From Candidatus Polarisedimenticolaceae bacterium (lineage in GTDB: Bacteria > Pseudomonadota > Gammaproteobacteria > Chromatiales > Chromatiaceae), in NCBI GenBank assembly GCA_021648685.1, contig JAKISI010000027.1:1-43673 (forward strand): a stretch of DNA of 43,673 nt, in the 5' to 3' direction. The notes under the pieces were generated by a model. That model was not told where the DNA came from. It was given only the letters and a program-made list of their open reading frames with translations, and made no database searches. Positions 17,102 to 24,143 of the stretch are shown here, in pieces. Every line of letters starts with the position of its first letter. The stretch's first letter is position 1. Both the position numbers and the translations under genes were made by a program.

Positions 17102-17776
17102 ATGAATCCAGCCAAAATATTTATTGCCTGTTTTTTACTCCTCAGCTTTGCGGGGCTCCATGCGGCTGACGGCAGCAACATTAAAAAACACTGGGCCAAT
17201 ACAGACTCATCAGCTGCTGCTGACAATGAGCCATCCGCGCTTGAGCGGTTTAAGGCCGAAGCCCCCACCTACATTGGCATTGAAGACTGCAAGATTTGCC
17301 ACATGCCACACTTCGAATCATGGCAGGCAACCCGGATGTCGAAGGCTTTTGAGCTGCTCAAGCCGGGGGTTCGCACCAAGGCAAAGCACCAGATAGGCCT
17401 GGATCCCAATCGTGATTACACCAAGGCACCGGAGTGCATCCACTGTCACACCACAGGTTACGGCAAGCCGGGCGGCTTTATCAGCATTGAAGAGACTCCG
17501 GAGATGACGGATGTACAGTGTGAAATGTGTCATGGCCCTGGCAGCCACTATGCTGAGATGATGATGAAAAAGCGTGGCACCTATACGCGGGAGGAGTTCA
17601 TGGAGATCGGCGGTATGATCATGCCTTCCGCCGACAGCAACACCTGCACCCAGCAGTGCCACAATCAATCCAGCCCCTTCATCCGCTCCGGGTTTGAGTT
17701 TAATTTTGAGGATAGAAAGGCCAGCGGAACCCATCGCCACGACATCAAATATATCGACATGCCATTTGACTGGTAA
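17102..17776 (+). CDS. Exported multihaem c-type cytochrome
   Basis: A 224-residue periplasmic cytochrome with a signal peptide (residues 1-21, FIACFLLLSFAGLHAA). The haem motifs in order are CKICH, CIHCH and CEMCH, plus CTQQCHN, which has three residues between the cysteines instead of two. Further blocks (MSKAFELLKPG, GLDPNRDYTK, CHTTGYGKPGGF, CEMCHGPGSHY) match a family of cytochrome c554-like proteins found next to respiratory genes. Electron transfer in the periplasm is the likely role, with partner unknown. The start at ATG 17102 is the first that gives the signal peptide; its ribosome-binding site is weak. Confidence 0.85.
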   Translation: MNPAKIFIACFLLLSFAGLHAADGSNIKKHWANTDSSAAADNEPSALERFKAEAPTYIGIEDCKICHMPHFESWQATRMSKAFELLKPGVRTKAKHQIGLDPNRDYTKAPECIHCHTTGYGKPGGFISIEETPEMTDVQCEMCHGPGSHYAEMMMKKRGTYTREEFMEIGGMIMPSADSNTCTQQCHNQSSPFIRSGFEFNFEDRKASGTHRHDIKYIDMPFDW

Positions 17777-17781
17777 CGGGA

Positions 17782-18351
17782 TTACATCGGCTGCGTGATC
17801 GTAAACGCTCCACGAATATCACCCGCCTGGTAACCGCGCGCCTGATCCTGAGGATAGCGTTTATCCAGCGCCTCAGCAATCGCCGGTGCTATCCTGGAGC
17901 CATGGCAGACCAGGCAGGGCTTCTCAGCAGTAGGTATCGCTTTCATATAACGAAAGAGTCGTTTTTCATCCTGCGTCACCACCTCGTAATGCTCCATCTT
18001 CATCAGCCTTTCGCCCGCTGCTTTGCGGGCCTCAAACTGCTCCAGCACCGATCTCTCCCAGGCGTCCGGGGTATTGGCGAAATTTCTGGGTTTCAAACTG
18101 GTACGCCCTATATGCCAGCCATTTTTTTCAGAATGCATCTTGCTGATACCCATCGCCTTGCTGTTGCATACCTTGATCGCCTCCAGTGGCCCACCTTTTT
18201 TCAAGGCCACTTTGAGCTCTCCACCAAGATTGCCGACAAAACCTTTAATGGCAGCACGGCTCGCTTCAACACGGGAGCTGAGATCCTCTGCAACCACTGG
18301 TGCCGCAGAGAGACAAGCAACCAACCCTAACAGCACTATCTTTTTCATCAT
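17782..18351 (-). CDS. Periplasmic DUF3365 (Tll0287-like) haem protein
   Basis: A 189-residue exported protein with a signal peptide (KIVLLGLVACLSAAPVVA). The domain fits the DUF3365/Tll0287-like fold: a helical N-terminus (VEASRAAIKGFVGNLGGELK), the block IKVCNSKAMGISK, RNFANTPDAWE, and a single c-type haem motif CLVCHG near residue 147. Related domains occur in cyanobacterial Tll0287 and as sensory input domains, so a redox or gas-sensing role is plausible but unproven. It lies 33 bases downstream of the DUF2892 gene, same strand, and the two probably form an operon that diverges from the RND transporter. Confidence 0.85.
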   Translation of the reverse strand: MMKKIVLLGLVACLSAAPVVAEDLSSRVEASRAAIKGFVGNLGGELKVALKKGGPLEAIKVCNSKAMGISKMHSEKNGWHIGRTSLKPRNFANTPDAWERSVLEQFEARKAAGERLMKMEHYEVVTQDEKRLFRYMKAIPTAEKPCLVCHGSRIAPAIAEALDKRYPQDQARGYQAGDIRGAFTITQPM

Positions 18352-18384
18352 ATCCTCCTGTTTAAAAACGCTATTACCACAAGC

Positions 18385-18585
18385 CTAAAATGCAGTACCC
18401 GGTTTTTTGCCCAGCTTTTCAAGAAACTTCGCCAGCGGGCAAAAACGGGTAAATGCAGCCTGAAACATATTGGCAGCAACAAAAGCAGCCAGCCACAGCC
18501 AATTGAGTGAATGCAGCTGCGAAAGAGCCAGGCTGACAAGAATCATGCCCCCTGCAAAAGCCAGTACAATACGTTCTATACTCAT
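18385..18585 (-). CDS. DUF2892 (YgaP-type) inner-membrane protein
   Basis: A 66-residue protein with two membrane helices (IVLAFAGGMILVSLAL and WLWLAAFVAANMFQAAF) followed by FCPLAKFLEKLGKKPG. This is the DUF2892 signature, the membrane part of E. coli YgaP, which there is fused to a rhodanese domain. Stand-alone versions sit near sulfur-transfer genes and ArsR-type regulators. GGAGG on the minus strand just before ATG 18585 supports this start. A long palindrome lies immediately upstream. Confidence 0.88.
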   Translation of the reverse strand: MSIERIVLAFAGGMILVSLALSQLHSLNWLWLAAFVAANMFQAAFTRFCPLAKFLEKLGKKPGTAF

Positions 18586-18610
18586 GATGCAACCTCCGGG
18601 TTTGCGAATT

Positions 18611-18652
18611 GCTTGATAAGAATATTAGTTTATACTAATGTTCTTATCAAGC
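18611..18652. promoter_or_regulatory. 42-bp near-perfect palindrome, candidate ArsR-family operator
   Basis: Outer arms GCTTGATAAGAA / TTCTTATCAAGC pair over 12 bases. Inner arms ATTAGT / ACTAAT pair around TTAT, with one mismatch between the two blocks. It fills the gap between two divergent genes and would overlap both promoters. The inner ATTAG-type repeat recalls sites of ArsR-family sulfur sensors such as BigR, YgaV and SqrR, whose targets include DUF2892/rhodanese genes. The regulator itself is not in the window. Confidence 0.6.
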
Positions 18653-18663
18653 GCTGTTTTCCA

Positions 18664-21372
18664 ATGGATTATATAAAGATGAATGAGCACAAAAGCAATC
18701 CCCTGGTTCGTTACTCGGTTGACCATCCCAAATCCGTTACCTGGGCAATGTCACTCTCCACGCTGCTGCTGATCCTGCTGGCACTCCTGCCCAGCCTGTG
18801 GCCTGCCACCTTTAATATATTGAACCCTCTACAGGTGGATACCGACCCCGAAAACATGCTCTCTGCTGATGAGCCGGTGCGGGTTTTTCATAATGCAAGC
18901 AAACAGACCTTTAGTCTACGTGACATGGTTGTGGTTGGAATAGTCAACCCGGAAAATCCAGAGGGCGTATTCAACCCCGCCTCACTGCAACGCATTCATG
19001 AGTTGACCGAATTCGCCAAGGGCATCACCTGGCCCGACCCGGAAAATCCGGAGAGACAGATCGGCGTCGTTGAGGTAGACATTCTGGCTCCCTCCGTAGT
19101 GGATAGCATTGAACAGGGCGGCATGGGGGTCGTGAACTTCAACTGGCTGATGCCAAAACCACCCACCACACAGGAAGAGGCACTGGCCATACGGGAGAAG
19201 GCACTGCGCATCCCGCTACTCAATGGCACTATGGTAAGCGAAGATGGCCTGGCCATTGCCCTCTACCTGCCGCTGACCGACAAGCACCTCAGCTATCAGG
19301 TACGTGAGGCCCTGCTGGGGAAAATTGCAGAGTGGGAAGGCTCAGGCGACGAGTTTCACATCACCGGGCTACCGGTCGCAGAGGACACCTTTGGGGTGGA
19401 GATGTTTTACCAGATGGCCATCTCGGCTCCACTGGCGATGCTGGTGATCTTCCTGCTGCTGTGGTGGTTTTTCAAAAAGCTATCCCTGATCAGTGCACCA
19501 ATGATCCTGGCGATGGTCTGCTCACTGGCCACTATGGCGCTGCTGATCATCTCTGGTAATACCATCCACATCATGAGCTCCATGATCCCGATCTTCATCA
19601 TGCCCATTGCGGTACTGGATGCCATTCACATCCTGTCAGATTTTTTCGATGAGTATCAAAAACGCAAGAATCGGCGTGAGACCATTCTCTATGTAATGCA
19701 GCATCTCTACACCCCGATGCTCTTTACCACCCTGACCACCATGGCTGGGTTTGCCTCACTGCTGATGACACCCATCCCTCCCGTTCAGACATTTGGACTG
19801 TTTATCGCTATAGGCGTGTTTCTGGCCTGGTTCTGGACCATTACCTTTATCCCCGCCTTCATCATGTTCATCCCGGAAGAGAAGCTGGCCAACTTTGGAC
19901 ACCAGACAGAAGATGCTCAGGATACAGGCCTGATGAGCCGTCTCTTAAATGCCTCTGGCCAGTCAATCTACCGGCATGCCCGATGGGTATTGATAGGCAC
20001 TGGTGCTGCAATGGCGGTAGGGCTGTACGGCATCACCCAGATTAATATCAACGACAATCCTATCAAATGGTTTCACAGTGACCACCCCATCCGCATAGCC
20101 GACAAGGTACTGAATGAGCACTTTGGTGGCACCTATCTGGCCTATCTGGAACTGGAACCCGGAGAGTCCACAGATACCGTGACAGAATATAGCCAGGCCA
20201 TGCAACAGCGAATAAAGGCGGCAACTGATCAATTGGCAGCAACCGGCATCCTTAACAGCAATGTTGTATTTGAACAGCTGTATAATCAGACAGCACTATT
20301 GGCCTCTACAGTGCAAAATAAGGCAGCACTATTGCATGCACTGGATAACTATATAAACAGTCAGATGGAGAGCACCACTGATGATATGTTTGAGGCCTGG
20401 GATGAGGCACAGCTTTTTATTGCTCATGAACGACAGCGGGATGAGACCTTCAAGCAGCCAGAGGTATTGCAATATATCAGCGACCTCCAAACCTACCTGG
20501 CCTCACTGGACGTAGTCGGCAAATCAAGCTCAGTTGCTGACGTGGTAAAGACCGTCTACCGAGCGTTACTAATGGGCAAACAGGAGGCCTTCCGCATCCC
20601 TGACAGCAGCAATGCGGTGGCACAGACCCTGATTACCTATCAGAACAGTCATCGTCCGCATGATCTGTGGCACTTTGTAACACCCGACTACAGAAAAGCC
20701 ACCCTGATGGTACAACTGACCAGTGGTGATAATCAGGATATGGCAGAGGTAGAGGCACAGGTTAAAAGATACTTCCAAGACCACCCGCCCCCTTTTGAAC
20801 TATCCCACCGCTGGTTTGGACTCACCTACATCAACGTCATCTGGCAAGAGGAGATGGTCGCCGGCATGGCCGTGGCTCTGGCCGGAAGTTTTGTGGTGGT
20901 ACTGATTATGATGACCGTACTGTTCCGATCTCTCCTATGGGGCCTTCTTGCCATAATCCCGCTGACCGTTACCGTGTGGGTCATCTACGGTATCGTCGGT
21001 CTTGTCGGCAAGGATTATGACATGCCAATAGCCGTGCTCAGCGCACTGAGCCTTGGATTATCGGTGGATTACGCCATCCACTTCCTGTCACGCGCCCGGC
21101 AACTACAGGGGCAACATGGCAGCTGGCAAGCCGCCCTCCCCCACCTCTTTGCAGAGCCTGCCCGCGCCATCACACGCAACGCCATTGTGGTGGGTGTCGG
21201 ATTTCTACCCCTGCTGGCGGCACCGCTGGTACCCTACCAAACCGTCGGTATCTTTATCGCTGCAATCCTGTTGCTGGCGGGTATCGCATCACTGCTGATA
21301 TTACCCGCTATTATCACACTCTTTGAACCCTGGCTATTTCACAAAAACAGCAGGAGACCAAACCATGCGTAA
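18664..21372 (+). CDS. RND-family transporter, HAE3/MMPL type
   Basis: A 902-residue inner-membrane protein. The start at ATG 18664 is tentative (ATG 18679 also fits); extension to 18511 would cross the palindrome. There are two repeats, each with one helix, a large periplasmic loop and five helices. Helices are visible at about residues 30-48 and 240-420, and again in the C-terminal 200 residues. Typical text is DAIHILSDFFDEYQKRKNRR with TTLTTMAGFASLLMTPIPP in the first half, and LSVDYAIHFLSRARQL with NAIVVGVGFLPLLAAPLVPY in the second. HAE3 members such as HpnN move hopanoids and other lipids. The downstream LolA-like and barrel genes support a substrate moved to the outer membrane. It overlaps the next gene by eight bases. 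Confidence 0.9.
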   Translation: MDYIKMNEHKSNPLVRYSVDHPKSVTWAMSLSTLLLILLALLPSLWPATFNILNPLQVDTDPENMLSADEPVRVFHNASKQTFSLRDMVVVGIVNPENPEGVFNPASLQRIHELTEFAKGITWPDPENPERQIGVVEVDILAPSVVDSIEQGGMGVVNFNWLMPKPPTTQEEALAIREKALRIPLLNGTMVSEDGLAIALYLPLTDKHLSYQVREALLGKIAEWEGSGDEFHITGLPVAEDTFGVEMFYQMAISAPLAMLVIFLLLWWFFKKLSLISAPMILAMVCSLATMALLIISGNTIHIMSSMIPIFIMPIAVLDAIHILSDFFDEYQKRKNRRETILYVMQHLYTPMLFTTLTTMAGFASLLMTPIPPVQTFGLFIAIGVFLAWFWTITFIPAFIMFIPEEKLANFGHQTEDAQDTGLMSRLLNASGQSIYRHARWVLIGTGAAMAVGLYGITQININDNPIKWFHSDHPIRIADKVLNEHFGGTYLAYLELEPGESTDTVTEYSQAMQQRIKAATDQLAATGILNSNVVFEQLYNQTALLASTVQNKAALLHALDNYINSQMESTTDDMFEAWDEAQLFIAHERQRDETFKQPEVLQYISDLQTYLASLDVVGKSSSVADVVKTVYRALLMGKQEAFRIPDSSNAVAQTLITYQNSHRPHDLWHFVTPDYRKATLMVQLTSGDNQDMAEVEAQVKRYFQDHPPPFELSHRWFGLTYINVIWQEEMVAGMAVALAGSFVVVLIMMTVLFRSLLWGLLAIIPLTVTVWVIYGIVGLVGKDYDMPIAVLSALSLGLSVDYAIHFLSRARQLQGQHGSWQAALPHLFAEPARAITRNAIVVGVGFLPLLAAPLVPYQTVGIFIAAILLLAGIASLLILPAIITLFEPWLFHKNSRRPNHA

Positions 21373-22168
21373 TCTAATCACTCTGCTACTTTTCATCCTG
21401 CCTGCATCACTTGTCGCCGCCCCCACCGTCGATGAGATTGTGCATCGCAGCAATATGACCACCTACTACCAGGGAGAGGATGGACGCGCCCAGGTCAAGA
21501 TGATCATAACCGACAGTCAGGGGCGGGAGCGGCAACGGCAACTGACCATTCTGCGAATTGATGCCGCCAAGAGCGACGCCATTGAGGGAGATGCCTACCT
21601 GGGTGGTCAGAAATTCTATATCTACTTCCACCGCCCGGCTGATGTAAACAAGATGGCCTTTCTGGTGTGGAAACATCTTGACCAGGATGATGACCGCTGG
21701 CTCTATCTGCCTGCACTGGATCTGGTCAAGCGGATTGCAGCCTCTGACAAACGCACCAGCTTTGTCGGGTCAGATTTCTTCTACGAAGATGTATCCGGTC
21801 GCCGACTGGATGAAGACCGGCATGAATTGATAGAGACCACCAAAAGCTACTATGTCATAAAAAACAGCCCAAAAGATGCCGATGCAGTGGAGTTTTCATA
21901 CTATAAAGCCTTCATCCACAAACAGACTTTTATCCCTGTACAGGTCGAATATTTTGATAAGGCAGGCAACAAATACCGCATAGCAAAGGCCCTGGGAGTA
22001 AAGAATATTCAGGGCTATCCAACCGTAACCAAAGCCAGCGTTGAAAACCTGAAAACCGGCAGCAAAACCGTAATGGAGTACAGCAAGGTTGAATATGATA
22101 TTGGGCTGGATGACGCGCTGTTTACCGAACGGTATCTGCGCAAGGCACCACGCCGACAATTAAGATAA
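21365..22168 (+). CDS. LolA-like outer-membrane lipoprotein-sorting protein
   Basis: A 267-residue periplasmic protein starting at ATG 21365, eight bases inside the RND gene, so translation is coupled. The signal peptide is RNLITLLLFILPASLVAA. The mature part begins PTVDEIVHRSNMTTYYQGED and has the LolA-like half-barrel pattern: FYIYFHRPADVNKMAFLVWK, DDRWLYLPALDLVKRIA, SFVGSDFFYEDVSGR and VEYFDKAGNKYRIAKAL. This is the family (PF17131-like) repeatedly found beside HAE3 RND pumps. It is thought to bind lipid or lipoprotein in the periplasm. The actual cargo is unknown. Confidence 0.88.
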   Translation: MRNLITLLLFILPASLVAAPTVDEIVHRSNMTTYYQGEDGRAQVKMIITDSQGRERQRQLTILRIDAAKSDAIEGDAYLGGQKFYIYFHRPADVNKMAFLVWKHLDQDDDRWLYLPALDLVKRIAASDKRTSFVGSDFFYEDVSGRRLDEDRHELIETTKSYYVIKNSPKDADAVEFSYYKAFIHKQTFIPVQVEYFDKAGNKYRIAKALGVKNIQGYPTVTKASVENLKTGSKTVMEYSKVEYDIGLDDALFTERYLRKAPRRQLR

Positions 22169-22181
22169 CAGACCTTAACCG

Positions 22182-23567
22182 ATGCAGATCTATACCTTTA
22201 TCATGCTGGCTCTGCTCTACTCTTTGGCAGCCTATGCGGAAGAGCCTGCACTGCCTGGTGGACTGGATGATCTCTCTTCTGAACCCGATCTTCCTATGGG
22301 ACTTGATAGCAGTGAGTCGGATTTTCCCAAAGGGTTCAATGACGAAGGCTCATTGATTGATCCGGTTTTCACTATAACGGGCTTTATTGAACTCAGAAGC
22401 GGTCAATGGATTGACAAACACTCTTATCAAGCACAAAGGCCACTCAATGAAGCGCGCCTGCAGCTTGAGCTGGAAAGAGAGTTTTCCACCTTCACCTTCA
22501 CTGCTGTGGCCGACCTGATCTATGACGACGTTACAAATGACCGAGGCATTGCCCTGGAGAATGGAAACGGCTGGCTCGACCTTCGCACTGCCAATGCTGT
22601 TTTCTCACCAACCCCATTCATGGACATCCGTCTGGGCCGACAGATACTAACCTGGGGAACGGGCGATCTGCTCTTTATCAACGACCTCTTCCCCAAGGAC
22701 TGGAATGCCTTTCTGATCGGGAGAGAGGTTGAATATCTCAAGGCACCATCAGATGCCATCAAGATTTCACTGTTTAACAAGAGCGTCAATCTTGATCTTG
22801 TCTACACCCCGCGCTTTGATGCAGACCGTTATATTGATGGCTCCCGCGCCTCCTACTTCAACTCAACTCTTGGCCGCCTGGCAGGCACAGATGCTGTCAC
22901 AAAAGTCGATCGCCCCAATGATTGGCTGCACGATGATGAGCTTGCACTAAGACTATATAAAAATATAGCCGCCTATGAGCTGGCACTCTATGGATATAAT
23001 GGTTTTTGGAAAAGCCCTGGTGGTTTAAACCCTACCACTGGGCGCGCCCTGTTTCCTGACCTGGCAGTATATGGAGCCAGTATCCGTGGCCCACTGGCCA
23101 GCGGCATTGCAAATGCCGAATGGGGTTACTATGACTCGCAGGATGACCGCAGTGGCCGCAACCCCATGATCAACAACAGCGAGCAACGGCTGATCCTGGG
23201 CTATGAGCAGGAGATTGCAACCAACCTGACCCTCGGCATGCAGTACTACCTTAAACATATGGAAGATTATGCCCACTACCGCCGCACACTGCCTGCAGGA
23301 GCATATCCGGCACGTCGCAGTCGACAGGAGTACACGTTACGACTGACCTGGCTGACCATGAATCAAAACCTGATCTGGTCACTCTTCAGCTTCCATTCAC
23401 CATCGGATAATGATGGCTATCTGCGAGCCAGACTGCACTACAAGCATGACGATCACCTCTCACTTGAAGTAGGCGGCAATCTTTTCTGGGGTGACGACCA
23501 GCAGACATTTCTTGGGCAGTTTCAAAACAATGACAACCTATACACGGCATTGCGGTATGGCTTTTAA
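22182..23567 (+). CDS. Outer-membrane beta-barrel protein (DUF1302-like)
   Basis: A 461-residue exported protein with signal peptide QIYTFIMLALLYSLAAYAEE. An acidic linker follows with three repeats of a P-x-G-L/F-D/N motif (LPGGLDDL, LPMGLDSS, FPKGFNDE). Next come alternating amphipathic strands such as FTITGFIELRSGQWIDKHSY and DIRLGRQILTWGTGDLLFIN, and the terminal phenylalanine in YTALRYGF is typical of BamA substrates. RQ-x-L-x-WG and N-DLF-P are characteristic of DUF1302/alginate-export-like barrels. It lies 13 bases after the LolA-like gene and would complete an inner membrane-periplasm-outer membrane path. Confidence 0.82.
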   Translation: MQIYTFIMLALLYSLAAYAEEPALPGGLDDLSSEPDLPMGLDSSESDFPKGFNDEGSLIDPVFTITGFIELRSGQWIDKHSYQAQRPLNEARLQLELEREFSTFTFTAVADLIYDDVTNDRGIALENGNGWLDLRTANAVFSPTPFMDIRLGRQILTWGTGDLLFINDLFPKDWNAFLIGREVEYLKAPSDAIKISLFNKSVNLDLVYTPRFDADRYIDGSRASYFNSTLGRLAGTDAVTKVDRPNDWLHDDELALRLYKNIAAYELALYGYNGFWKSPGGLNPTTGRALFPDLAVYGASIRGPLASGIANAEWGYYDSQDDRSGRNPMINNSEQRLILGYEQEIATNLTLGMQYYLKHMEDYAHYRRTLPAGAYPARRSRQEYTLRLTWLTMNQNLIWSLFSFHSPSDNDGYLRARLHYKHDDHLSLEVGGNLFWGDDQQTFLGQFQNNDNLYTALRYGF

Positions 23568-23584
23568 ACTGGGAGAAATCATCA

Positions 23585-24022
23585 ATGAGTGACGATGCAA
23601 ACTGCGAGTTACCCGATTCCAATCCACCATCAGAAGAGATTGCCACACTGCTATCAGAATCAAAAGTGACTGCCATTGTCGGGCTGTCAGACAAACCGGA
23701 TCGCAGCAGTAACAGGGTAGCACGCTACCTGAAGAGACATGGCTATAAAATCATCCCTGTCAACCCACTAAAAGATGAGATATTGGGTGAGAAATGCTAT
23801 CCATCCCTGGCAGAGGTTCCAGAGCCGGTCGATATCGTTACCATTTTCCGTAAAATTGATGCAGTTCCTGCCATTGTTGAAGAGGCAATCAAAATATCAG
23901 CCAAGGCCATTTGGCTGCAGCTGGGGTTGGCACACCACAGATCAGCAGAGAAGGCACGTCAGGCAGGGCTGATCGTAGTGCAGTCCAAATGCATGGAAAT
24001 TGAACATAAAAGACTGCAATAG
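23585..24022 (+). CDS. CoA-binding (YccU-like) protein
   Basis: A 145-residue protein with a Rossmann CoA-binding domain: VTAIVGLSDKPDRSSNRVAR near residue 30, HGYKIIPVNPLKDEILGEKC, PEPVDIVTIFRKIDAVP, and AKAIWLQLGLAHHRSAEKAR. The pattern, including a C-terminal CMEIEHKRL, is that of the YccU family, whose role is unknown. GGGAG upstream supports the start. It follows the barrel gene by 17 bases, so it may be in the same transcript. The link to the transport cluster could be acyl-CoA handling, but that is only inferred. Confidence 0.88.
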   Translation: MSDDANCELPDSNPPSEEIATLLSESKVTAIVGLSDKPDRSSNRVARYLKRHGYKIIPVNPLKDEILGEKCYPSLAEVPEPVDIVTIFRKIDAVPAIVEEAIKISAKAIWLQLGLAHHRSAEKARQAGLIVVQSKCMEIEHKRLQ

Positions 24023-24143
24023 GCACAACCCACACTCAAACCCTGCCTCTATCGGCCGATATATCTTCAGAGTACGCTGCTTATCGACAAAACACAGGAA
24101 CAAAGCTCCTCAGGGTTAGAGAACCGGGTAGACTACAGCCATC

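Noticed and set aside
18511-18663. N-terminal extension of the RND transporter
   Set aside because: The extension would run through the 42-bp palindrome and the divergent DUF2892 start. RND proteins of this type begin close to the first membrane helix.
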